Positions 30,927-38,588 of a stretch of DNA of 64,000 bases are shown here, piece by piece. Position numbers and translations under genes: made by a program. The stretch covers positions 6,572,001 through 6,636,000 of the forward strand of contig CP109468.1 of NCBI GenBank assembly GCA_036227345.1. Reading direction: 5' to 3'. How positions within the stretch are numbered: the first letter of the stretch is position 1; each line of letters starts with the position of its first letter. The stretch comes from Streptomyces sp. NBC_01463. GTDB taxonomy: Bacteria; Actinomycetota; Actinomycetes; Streptomycetales; Streptomycetaceae. The notes under the pieces were generated by a model. The model was not told the origin of the DNA. It did not search any database and saw nothing but the letters and a program-made list of their open reading frames with translations.

Positions 30927-33338
30927 TCAGCCCTGCTGGCCGGACGGGCGCCTCAGCCAAGCCGGCCGCTGCGGCAGCCGCCACCTCCCGGCGAGGGCCG
31001 CCCGGCGCTCCGAGAGGGCCCACACCACCCGTACGGCCGATCGCGGTGCCACGACCGCGCGGAACCGGGCGAACCGGTCGGCGGAGAGCCGCAGACCCGC
31101 CCGTACCGCCTGTGCGTCCTCCGCGAGCCCCGACACCGGCCGCGGCTCCGGCGCGTAGAGCACCTGCTCCACCGCGCCCGCCACCCGGTGCACGGCCGCG
31201 GCCGCCTCGGTGTCGAGCCGCCCCAGCCGCACCATCCGTGCCGCCGCCTTCCGAGGCGTCTGCGACTCGTCCGGATCGATGCCGTGGTCCCACGCGGTGT
31301 CGGTGATCTCCTGCCACGCCGCCATCGTTCTCGCGGTCGCGTCCGCGGGGGTGCGCCCGGTGGAGGAGCCCAGCCTGCGGGCCCGTGTCCGGCTGCGCCA
31401 GAACATGGGCAGCAACGGGACCAGCAGGACGAGTACGGCCACCAGTGTCCAGCCGAGCACGGTGCCCGCGGGCGTCCCCGTGTCCGTGGGCGTCACGGCC
31501 CCCGGGAGCGCCGAGCTGCCGCACTCACCCTGCCGCCGCATCTGCGCGGGGCAGCTGTCCGAGGCGGACGGTGTGGCCGGGGCCGCCGTCGATGCGCCCG
31601 TCTCCGGCTGGGCCGGGTCCGCGGCATCACCGGTCGGTGCGTCCGGCAGGGTGTACGCCGGAGTGGAGCCGCGCGTCGGCGTGGGCTCGAAGCGGGTCCA
31701 GCCGACGCCCTCGAAGTACAGCTCGGGCCAGGCGTGCGCGTCGCGCAGCCCCACCGACATCGAACCGTCCGACTGCGCGGCCCCGGGCGTGAAGCCCACC
31801 GCGACCCGGGCCGGAATCCCGAGCGTCCGGGCCATCGCGGCCATCGTGAACGAGAAGTGGACGCAGAAGCCCCGCCTGTCCTTCAGGAAGCGGCCGATCG
31901 CGGCACTGCCGGTACCCGAATTCACCGAGGTGTCGTACGTGAAGCCGCCCTCCGACGCGAAGTAGTTCTGCAGCTTCACCGCCTGCTCGTAGCCGTTGGC
32001 TGCGCCCTTCGTCACCTCTTCGGCCGTCTCCTTGACCACCTTCGGCAGGGAGTCGGGCACCTTGGTGTACTCGCGGCGCAGGGCCGCCGGGGCCTCGCCC
32101 GCACCCGCGAGCTGCCCGGCCGTCGGCTGCACCACGAGGCTGGAGACCTCGTACTGCGCACCCTTGGTCGTCTCCCCGTCGTCACCGACGAGGGTGCGGC
32201 CCTCGGGCTCGTACCGCCAGCGCCCGCCGACCTTCACCTCCGTCGCCGGGTAGGGGAGCGGCAGATACGTCTGCTGGTACGAGGAGGACGCGGAGATGTT
32301 CGTCCGGACCTCCGTGACGGCCACGTCCGGTGCCAGACCCGCCGGGGTCGGGAGCCGCTTCGGCACGTCCTTCAGCCGGCGCGTCGAGGCCCGCCACTCG
32401 TTCCCGTTGAACTGGTCCAGGGCCAGGATCCGGAGGTAGAAGTCCTGCACACTGTCCGAGTTGGTGCGGTACGACATCACCTCCCGGTTCTCCGGCTGGT
32501 TGAGGTTGTTCTGCAGCGAGACCAGCGGGTTCACCGCGGAGATGGTGCCGCCACCGCCCCCCTTGCCGTTACCGGCGCCCGGCCCCGTCAGCAGTCCGCT
32601 GTCGAGCGCGGGCAGGGCCGCGGGTACGACCAGGGCGATTCCCAGTGCGAGCGCCCCGATGCGGCGGCCCGTGCGGACCGGGGCGAGCGCCCCGCGGCCC
32701 GAGGCGTCGATCCCCGAGGGCAGACCGTCCCGGGGCCTGTTGGTCCCGGCGAAGACGCGCCCCCACTGGGAGAGCCGGTCGCGCCCCTCGGCCAGCAGGA
32801 GAAGCAGATAGCCGCAGGCGGCCAGCAGGAACCACAGCCAGTCCGCGCTGCCGTCGGAGAGCCCGGCGGCGACGGAGTACAGCGCGAGCAGGGGCAGCCC
32901 GGCCGGTGCGGCGCTGCGGAACGTGACCGCCAGCGCGTCCACCGCGAGCCCCACCAGCAGCACGCCGCCGACCAGCATCAGCCGGATGCCCGCCGTGTCC
33001 GGGGCCGGGATCGTGTACCGCCCGACGTCGTCCGCACCCGTCGTCAGCAGGTCCGCCAGCTGCTGCACGGACTGCGGACCGGGGACGAAGCCCGCGAGCG
33101 CCTGCTCGCGGGCGAACGCCACGGTCAGCAGCAGCACCAGGACGACCGCCTGCGCGCCGACGGTCAGCAGCCGCGGCAGCGGCACCCGCCGGCCGAGCGC
33201 ACCCACGCCGCACTGGATGGCCAGCAGGAACGACGCCTGCAGGATCCAGGTGACCGGGTCGACCAGCGGCAGCATCGAACAAGCCGCCATCAGCGTCGCC
33301 GCAAAGGCGCCGAGCGCCAGCCGACCACGACCGCTCAT
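30927..33338 (-). CDS. TgpA-type membrane transglutaminase-like protein
   Basis: This 803-residue protein has about seven N-terminal helices (within 1-235), an extracytoplasmic transglutaminase-core domain with the catalytic Cys in RRGFCVHFSFTMAAMARTLG, His in LRDAHAWPELYF and Asp shortly after (FEPTP), then one more helix (near 630) and a cytoplasmic domain. This is the TgpA/DUF3488 layout. ATG 33338 follows GAGGGGAC. It is the third gene of a MoxR-DUF58-transglutaminase operon, a widespread trio thought to act in envelope or protein maturation; the substrate is unknown. Confidence 0.88.
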   Translation of the reverse strand: MSGRGRLALGAFAATLMAACSMLPLVDPVTWILQASFLLAIQCGVGALGRRVPLPRLLTVGAQAVVLVLLLTVAFAREQALAGFVPGPQSVQQLADLLTTGADDVGRYTIPAPDTAGIRLMLVGGVLLVGLAVDALAVTFRSAAPAGLPLLALYSVAAGLSDGSADWLWFLLAACGYLLLLLAEGRDRLSQWGRVFAGTNRPRDGLPSGIDASGRGALAPVRTGRRIGALALGIALVVPAALPALDSGLLTGPGAGNGKGGGGGTISAVNPLVSLQNNLNQPENREVMSYRTNSDSVQDFYLRILALDQFNGNEWRASTRRLKDVPKRLPTPAGLAPDVAVTEVRTNISASSSYQQTYLPLPYPATEVKVGGRWRYEPEGRTLVGDDGETTKGAQYEVSSLVVQPTAGQLAGAGEAPAALRREYTKVPDSLPKVVKETAEEVTKGAANGYEQAVKLQNYFASEGGFTYDTSVNSGTGSAAIGRFLKDRRGFCVHFSFTMAAMARTLGIPARVAVGFTPGAAQSDGSMSVGLRDAHAWPELYFEGVGWTRFEPTPTRGSTPAYTLPDAPTGDAADPAQPETGASTAAPATPSASDSCPAQMRRQGECGSSALPGAVTPTDTGTPAGTVLGWTLVAVLVLLVPLLPMFWRSRTRARRLGSSTGRTPADATARTMAAWQEITDTAWDHGIDPDESQTPRKAAARMVRLGRLDTEAAAAVHRVAGAVEQVLYAPEPRPVSGLAEDAQAVRAGLRLSADRFARFRAVVAPRSAVRVVWALSERRAALAGRWRLPQRPAWLRRPSGQQG

Positions 33339-33348
33339 GACCGTCCCC

Positions 33349-34734
33349 TCATGACCAACCACCGGAGAAACCCGTGGTGCCGCCTGTTGTGCCGCCCACC
33401 GCGGCGGACTGGGTCAGCGAACCGTGATGGCTCGCCTGCTGCCAGAGCCGGGCCAGGTCCGTGCCCGGCCGGACCGGCACCGCCGTCCAGCCCGCCTCGC
33501 GCAGCGAACGGAGCCGCTCCTCGGAGGCGGCCTGGGAGGCGGGCGATTCGCCGTGCACCCAGGCCGTGCTGTCCAGGACGAACGCGACGGCCCCGCCGCT
33601 GCGCTGCCGCATCCGGGCCGCCACCGCCGCCTGCTCCTCGTCCAGTTCGCCGAGGAAGGCGATCAGCAGGCCCTCGTTGCCCCCGCGCAGCACGTCGTAG
33701 GCGCGCGAGAGACCGCCTCCGTCGGAGTGGTCGACCACGGCGAGGGCGTCCATCATCAGTCCGGCCGAGTCCGCCGAGTCCTGGGTCGAACCGGCGAAAC
33801 CGCTCTCGCCCTCGCCCGGCACCGCGGTGCCGTCGTCCGTCAGCAGGCGGACCGCGAAGCCCCGTTCCAGCATGTGCACCAGGGCGGAGGCCGCGCCGGA
33901 GACGGCCCACTCGAAGGCCGAGTCGGGCCCGGTGCCCTGGTAGGCGACCCGCCGGGTGTCCAGCAGCACCGTGCACCTGGCCCGCTGCGGCTGCTCCTCG
34001 CGGCGCACCATCAGCTCGCCGTAGCGCGCGGTGGACCGCCAGTGGACGCGTCGCAGGTCGTCGCCGTGCCGGTAGCCGCGCGGGATCACGTCGTCCTCGC
34101 CGGCCAGCGCGAGCGACCGCTGCCGGCCCTCGCCGTAACCGGAGGCCTCGCCCGCGAGGCGGACCGGGGGCAGCGGCTCGGTGCGCGGGATGACGACGAG
34201 GGTGTCGTAGGCGCTGAACGAACGCGTCAGCTCGCACATCCCGAACGGATCGCTCAGCCGCAGCTGCAGCGGACCGAGCGGATAGCGCCCGCGCAGATCG
34301 GACCGCACCCGGTAGGACACCTCGCGCCGCCCGCCCGCCTCCACCCGGTCCAGGACGAACCGGGGCCGCGGGCCGAGCACGTACGGCACCCGGTCCTGGA
34401 GCATCAGCAGACCGGTGGGCAGCCGCGAGACGTTGTCCATCCGCAGATGGACCCGGGCCTCGCTGCCCGCGGGCACCCGGGACGGCGAGAGCCGCCGGGT
34501 CCCCGCGACCCGGTACCGGGTCCGGAAGAGCACCGCCACACAGACCAGGGGCAGCACCGCGAGCAGCAGGCCGACCCGCAGCAGGTCCGCCTGGCCCAGC
34601 ACATACGCGCAGACCGCGGCGGCGACACCGGCCGCGAGGAAGGACCGGCCGCGGGTGGTCAGACCGCCCAGGGCGGCCCGCAGACCGCCCTTGTCGTCGC
34701 TGTCGTCCATCGCGGTCGGCCCCCCGGCGGCCAT
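33349..34734 (-). CDS. DUF58 domain protein
   Basis: This 461-residue protein has two N-terminal helices (about 32-70) and a DUF58 domain containing the conserved GEDDVIPRGYRHGDDLRRVHWRSTARYGELMVRREEQ stretch (around 210-250), followed by a von Willebrand A-like region with LLDTRR. DUF58 proteins partner MoxR ATPases. Start and stop overlap both neighbours: its ATG shares a base with the moxR stop (TGATG). Confidence 0.9.
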   Translation of the reverse strand: MAAGGPTAMDDSDDKGGLRAALGGLTTRGRSFLAAGVAAAVCAYVLGQADLLRVGLLLAVLPLVCVAVLFRTRYRVAGTRRLSPSRVPAGSEARVHLRMDNVSRLPTGLLMLQDRVPYVLGPRPRFVLDRVEAGGRREVSYRVRSDLRGRYPLGPLQLRLSDPFGMCELTRSFSAYDTLVVIPRTEPLPPVRLAGEASGYGEGRQRSLALAGEDDVIPRGYRHGDDLRRVHWRSTARYGELMVRREEQPQRARCTVLLDTRRVAYQGTGPDSAFEWAVSGAASALVHMLERGFAVRLLTDDGTAVPGEGESGFAGSTQDSADSAGLMMDALAVVDHSDGGGLSRAYDVLRGGNEGLLIAFLGELDEEQAAVAARMRQRSGGAVAFVLDSTAWVHGESPASQAASEERLRSLREAGWTAVPVRPGTDLARLWQQASHHGSLTQSAAVGGTTGGTTGFSGGWS

Positions 34735-35783
34735 CAGAGCCGCCGTGCGCCGGGCTGCTGCCGGCCGCCGTACACCGAGCCGGGCCGGTGCTGCGGGACC
34801 GGGGCGGCCGCGCCGCCCGACGCCGTGGGCACCGGGGTCTGCTGCAGGATCTCCAGCACGACCTGCTCGGCGGTGCGGCGGTTGAGCTGCGCCTGCGCGG
34901 TGGGCAGCAGCCGGTGCGCGAGCACCGCGACCGCCAGCTCCTGCACATCGTCCGGCAGGCAGTAGTCCCGGCCGCTCAGCGCGGCGGACGCCTTGGCGGC
35001 GCGCAGCAGGTGGAGCGTGGCGCGCGGCGATGCGCCGAGCCGGAGGTCGGGGTGGCTGCGGGTGGCTCCGACGAGCTGCACCGCGTACCGCCGGACGGCG
35101 TCGGCGACGTGGACGGTGCGGACCGCCTCGATCAGCTTCACGATGTCGTGCGCGTGCGCCACCGGCTGGAGGTCGTCCAGCGGCGAGACGCCGCCGTGCA
35201 CGTCGAGCATCTGCAGCTCGGCCTCCGCGCTGGGATAGCCGATCGACACCCGGGCCATGAACCGGTCGCGCTGGGCCTCGGGCAGCGGATACGTGCCCTC
35301 CATCTCCACCGGGTTCTGCGTCGCCACGACCATGAACGGGTCGGGCAGCTCGTAGGTGTGCCCGTCGATCGTGACCTGGCGCTCCTCCATCGACTCCAGC
35401 AGCGCGGACTGGGTCTTGGGCGAGGCGCGGTTGATCTCGTCGCCGATCACGATCTGGGCGAAGATCGCGCCCGGTTTGAACTCGAAGTCGCGGCGCTGCT
35501 GATCGAAGATGGACACACCGGTGATGTCCGAGGGCAGCAGGTCCGGTGTGAACTGGATGCGCCGCACCGAACAGTCGATGGACCGGGCCAGCGCCTTCGC
35601 CAGCATGGTCTTGCCGACTCCGGGGACGTCCTCGATCAGCAGGTGTCCCTCCGCGAGCAGCACGGTCAGCGAAAGGCGTACGACCTCAGGCTTGCCCTCG
35701 ATCACACCTTCCACCGACCTGCGCACCCGCTCCGCTGTGGTGGTCAGATCTGTGAGGCTCGCTCGATCGTCATAGGTCGTCAC
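34734..35783 (-). CDS. MoxR-family AAA+ ATPase
   Basis: This 349-residue MoxR chaperone-like ATPase has Walker A EDVPGVGKTMLAKA near residue 55, Walker B VIGDEINRASPKTQ near 115, sensor 1 MVVATQNPVEMEGTYPLPEAQRDRF and a C-terminal lid. It is the first gene of the MoxR-DUF58-transglutaminase operon, the arrangement proposed to activate metal- or vWA-dependent complexes. GTG start. The last 30 residues are Pro/Gln-rich. Confidence 0.93.
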   Translation of the reverse strand: MTTYDDRASLTDLTTTAERVRRSVEGVIEGKPEVVRLSLTVLLAEGHLLIEDVPGVGKTMLAKALARSIDCSVRRIQFTPDLLPSDITGVSIFDQQRRDFEFKPGAIFAQIVIGDEINRASPKTQSALLESMEERQVTIDGHTYELPDPFMVVATQNPVEMEGTYPLPEAQRDRFMARVSIGYPSAEAELQMLDVHGGVSPLDDLQPVAHAHDIVKLIEAVRTVHVADAVRRYAVQLVGATRSHPDLRLGASPRATLHLLRAAKASAALSGRDYCLPDDVQELAVAVLAHRLLPTAQAQLNRRTAEQVVLEILQQTPVPTASGGAAAPVPQHRPGSVYGGRQQPGARRL

Positions 35784-36031
35784 CCGGCCCTCCTCGGCCC
35801 TGCCCCACGCTCACCAGGAGCACGGGATTCCCCAGTCACGGGCCGGCGCCCTTGTGCGGCCCGGCCCACCCCGAAACACGGACACCGCGTCGGACGGGTC
35901 CGACGGGGTGTCACACCCGCATTCTTGTTGCCGTTACCGCTTCGTGTCACTCGCCTGTGGACAACCGGGGCCGATATGTCGGATCGGGGAGGATTTTCAC
36001 TGCCGGAATGTGCTCGTCCGGCGCCCTCGCG

Positions 36032-36577
36032 TCAGGAAACCGGAAGGATCTCGCGCAGCAGTCCGGTGGTCACGTCGAAGACGAAGCCGCGCACGTCGTC
36101 GGTGTGCAGCAGGAACGGCGAGGTGCGCACGCGCTGCATCGACTGACGCACGTCCTGGTCCGCGTCGCTGTACGCCTCCACCGCCCAGGCCGGCCGCTGG
36201 CCGACCTCCATCTCCAGCTCCTGGCGGAACTCCTCGGTGATGGACTCCATGCCGCAGTTGGTGTGGTGGATCAGTATCACGCTGCGCGTGCCGAGGGCCC
36301 GCTGGCTGATCGACAGCGACCGGATCACGTCGTCGGTGACCACGCCGCCCGCGTTGCGGATGGTGTGACAGTCACCGAGCGCCAGGCCGAGCGCCTTGTG
36401 GAGGTCGAGGCGGGCGTCCATACAGGCGACGACGGCGACGCGGAGCACCGGCTTGGCGTCCATGCCGGGGTCGCTGAACTCGGAGGCGTACTGGACGTTC
36501 GACTCGACGAGCCGGTCGGTGACGGTGCCGCCGGTGCGGGCCTGGTCCGTGGCAGGGGTGTGCGCAGAAGTCGACAT
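36032..36577 (-). CDS. Beta-class carbonic anhydrase
   Basis: This 181-residue enzyme interconverts CO2 and bicarbonate. Zinc ligands are the Cys and Asp of VVACMDARLDLHKALG, and the His and Cys of LIHHTNCGM; the TIRNAGG segment is typical. ATG 36577 begins the family sequence; an in-frame upstream start at 36667 has no similarity. It sits just before the division cluster on the opposite strand, sharing a 380-base divergent region with rsmH. Confidence 0.9.
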   Translation of the reverse strand: MSTSAHTPATDQARTGGTVTDRLVESNVQYASEFSDPGMDAKPVLRVAVVACMDARLDLHKALGLALGDCHTIRNAGGVVTDDVIRSLSISQRALGTRSVILIHHTNCGMESITEEFRQELEMEVGQRPAWAVEAYSDADQDVRQSMQRVRTSPFLLHTDDVRGFVFDVTTGLLREILPVS

Positions 36578-36957
36578 GGATACGACGTTATCCCTCGTCG
36601 GCGGGGCGGGCGTGCTGTGGAACGGGACAAAGAACGTCAACGGCGCTTGTTGTGAGGTAACCCACAAGCCTCACACTCGGTCACCCGCTCGGGTGAACAA
36701 AGCGAGGGCCGACGCGCTGTCGGGTTGATTGATCGGGAATCGATCGAATGGCAGGGTGGACTAAAGTGACGGGAAGTTACCGACACCCTGCACATTCCGA
36801 TGTTTTCCCCGTGTGCGCGGCGTACGTACGGCCCGGCCCTCTCCCGCTCGCCGGTCGGCTGACGCCCCTTCCCCGGCGCCGGCGGACCTCCCCTTCGCGA
36901 GCGGGCGGGGACCAGGCCGTACGTGCAGCCACCCGGGACCTGAGCCTGAGAGGGCGC
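36578..36957. other. 380-base divergent regulatory region before the dcw cluster
   Basis: Located between carbonic anhydrase and rsmH. I see no gene and no mraZ, which precedes rsmH in many bacteria. A TAAAGT -10-like box lies at about 36764-36769 without a clear -35. The rsmH-proximal 130 bases contain a large imperfect hairpin (36825-36923) described separately. Confidence 0.5.
36825..36923 (+). promoter_or_regulatory. Long imperfect hairpin in the rsmH leader
   Basis: Arms 36825-36850 and 36898-36923 pair at 22 of 26 positions (cgtacggcc outer, cccgctcg inner), enclosing a 47-base loop that itself contains cggcgccgg. It ends 34 bases before the rsmH ATG. It could be a cis-acting RNA element or a mere structural feature; its function is unknown. 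Confidence 0.5.
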
Positions 36958-37923
36958 ATGAGCCAGACCCGACACGTCCCGGTGATGCTCCAGCGGTGCC
37001 TGGACCTGTTGGCCCCGGCTCTGGAAGCACCGGGCCCGCAGCCGCCCGTGGTCGTCGACTGCACCCTGGGCCTCGGCGGACACAGCGAGGCACTGCTCTC
37101 CGCGTTCCCCGAAGCCCGGCTGATCGCCCTCGACCGGGACAAGGAGGCGCTGCGCCTCTCGGGCGAACGGCTCGCCCCCTACGGCGACCGGGCGACCCTG
37201 GTGCACGCCGTCTACGACGAACTGCCCGAGGTCCTCGCCCGGCTCGGCGTCCCCAAGGTCCAGGGCGTCTTGTTCGACCTCGGCGTCTCCTCCATGCAAC
37301 TGGACGAGGCCGACCGCGGATTCGCCTACGCCCAGGACGCCCCCCTCGACATGCGGATGGACCAGACGACCGGCATCGGCGCGGCCGAGGTCCTCAACAC
37401 CTACCCGCCGGGCGAACTGGTCCGCATCCTGCGGGCGTACGGCGAGGAGAAGCAGGCCAAGCGGATCGTCTCCGCGGTCGTCCGCGAACGCGAGAAGGAG
37501 CCGTTCAGCAACAGTGCCCGGCTCGTCGAACTGATCCGGGACTCCCTGCCGCAGGCCGCCAAGCGCACCGGCGGCAACCCCGCCAAGCGCACCTTCCAGG
37601 CGCTGCGCATCGAGGTCAACGGCGAGCTCACCGTGCTGGAGCGGGCGATCCCGGCCGCGGTGAAGAGCCTCGCCGTCGGTGGCCGCATCGCCGTGCTGTC
37701 CTACCACTCGCTGGAGGACCGCCTGGTCAAGCAGGTGTTCGCGGCGGGTGCCGCCAACACCGCGCCGCCCGGACTGCCGGTCGTCCCCGAGCGCTACCAG
37801 CCCCGGCTGAAGCTGCTGACCCGCGGCGCGGAGCTGCCCACCGAGGAGGAGGTCGCCGAGAACCGGCGCGCCGCCCCCGCCCGGCTGCGCGGCGCCCAGC
37901 GCATCCGCGAGGAGGAGCGATGA
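36958..37923 (+). CDS. rsmH: 16S rRNA (cytosine-1402-N4)-methyltransferase
   Basis: This 321-residue RsmH/MraW enzyme N4-methylates C1402 of 16S rRNA, tuning the decoding site. Motifs are [13 protein letters not shown], the SAM-binding [34 protein letters not shown], the DMRMDQ segment and [16 protein letters not shown] 36958 follows GAGAGGG at three bases; the frame is open upstream without similarity. First gene of the + strand dcw cluster. Its stop overlaps a 19-codon open frame leading to ftsL. Confidence 0.95.
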   Translation: MSQTRHVPVMLQRCLDLLAPALEAPGPQPPVVVDCTLGLGGHSEALLSAFPEARLIALDRDKEALRLSGERLAPYGDRATLVHAVYDELPEVLARLGVPKVQGVLFDLGVSSMQLDEADRGFAYAQDAPLDMRMDQTTGIGAAEVLNTYPPGELVRILRAYGEEKQAKRIVSAVVREREKEPFSNSARLVELIRDSLPQAAKRTGGNPAKRTFQALRIEVNGELTVLERAIPAAVKSLAVGGRIAVLSYHSLEDRLVKQVFAAGAANTAPPGLPVVPERYQPRLKLLTRGAELPTEEEVAENRRAAPARLRGAQRIREEER

Positions 37924-37979
37924 GCCGGCGGCGACCGGACACGTCACGGACCCGGCCCGGGGACGGAGCGGCGCGGTGA
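37920..37979 (+). CDS. 19-codon bridging open frame between rsmH and ftsL
   Basis: ATG 37920 overlaps the rsmH stop (ATGA) and has gaggagg eight bases upstream. The frame runs 19 codons ([19 protein letters not shown]) and stops at 37977-37979, overlapping the ftsL GTG (GTGA). The peptide is Arg-rich with no known family. The exact fit suggests a relay of translational coupling from rsmH to ftsL rather than a functional protein. Translation is inferred from the ribosome site and overlaps. Confidence 0.45.
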   Translation: MSRRRPDTSRTRPGDGAAR

Positions 37980-38584
37980 GCAAACCGGACGGCCGGCTGA
38001 AGGGGCGCGCGGCACGGCTGACCCGGCTGATGCCGTCCGGGCCGAGCACCGCGGCCCGGACCCCGTTCGTCCTGCTGGTCGTCCTGCTCCTGGGCAGTGG
38101 TCTGATCACCCTGCTGCTGCTGAACTCCGCGCTCAACGAAGGATCGTTCCGGCTGAGCGAGCTGAGGAAGCGGACCACCGAACTCACCGACGACCAGCAG
38201 GCGCTCCAGCGCGACGTCGACAGCGCGTCCGAGCCCGACGCCCTGGCCCGCCGGGCACGGGAGCTGGGCATGGTCCCCGGCGGCAGCCCCGCCTTCCTCG
38301 ACCCGGACGGCACGGTCCGCGGCGTGCCCTCGGCCGCCGGCGCCGCGCCGGTCACCGCGCCGCCGCCGAAGCCCGAGGCCCCCGAGCCGCCCCCGGTCGC
38401 CTCACCGACCCCGTCCGGCCCCAGCCCTTCGCCCACCGCCACCGCCACGCCCGCCGCCACCGGGCCGAGTACCCCCGCGGCGAAGCCCGGCGCGTCCGCG
38501 AGCGGAACCGCGACGCCGAAGCCGGGCACATCGGCGAAGCCGCGTACCCCGGCAGTCCAGCCCTCCACGACCCCCGGCAGGTGA
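37976..38584 (+). CDS. ftsL: Cell division protein FtsL, with long C-terminal tail
   Basis: This 202-residue bitopic protein has a basic cytoplasmic N-terminus, one helix (about 30-50, FVLLVVLLLGSGLITLLLLN) and a short coiled coil (LSELRKRTTELTDDQQALQRDVDSA, about 58-82) ending ALARRARELGMV. These are the FtsL hallmarks for pairing with DivIC/FtsB and FtsQ. Residues 115-202 form a Pro/Ala/Thr-rich tail that is long for the family. GTG 37976 overlaps the stop of the bridging frame; ftsI starts four bases after its stop. Confidence 0.88.
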   Translation: MSKPDGRLKGRAARLTRLMPSGPSTAARTPFVLLVVLLLGSGLITLLLLNSALNEGSFRLSELRKRTTELTDDQQALQRDVDSASEPDALARRARELGMVPGGSPAFLDPDGTVRGVPSAAGAAPVTAPPPKPEAPEPPPVASPTPSGPSPSPTATATPAATGPSTPAAKPGASASGTATPKPGTSAKPRTPAVQPSTTPGR

Positions 38585-38588
38585 CGCA

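Noticed and set aside
30672..34193. Long forward frame antisense to the transglutaminase and DUF58 genes
   Set aside because: No family similarity; it reflects codon-position GC bias of the reverse-strand genes.
36578..36593. ggata-N6-tatcc dyad beside the carbonic anhydrase start
   Set aside because: Five-base arms are within chance expectation and no second copy was seen.
36941..36957. ctgagagg before rsmH as part of a second TPP element
   Set aside because: The other conserved TPP segments (gaacctgat, cggcgaaggg) are missing downstream.
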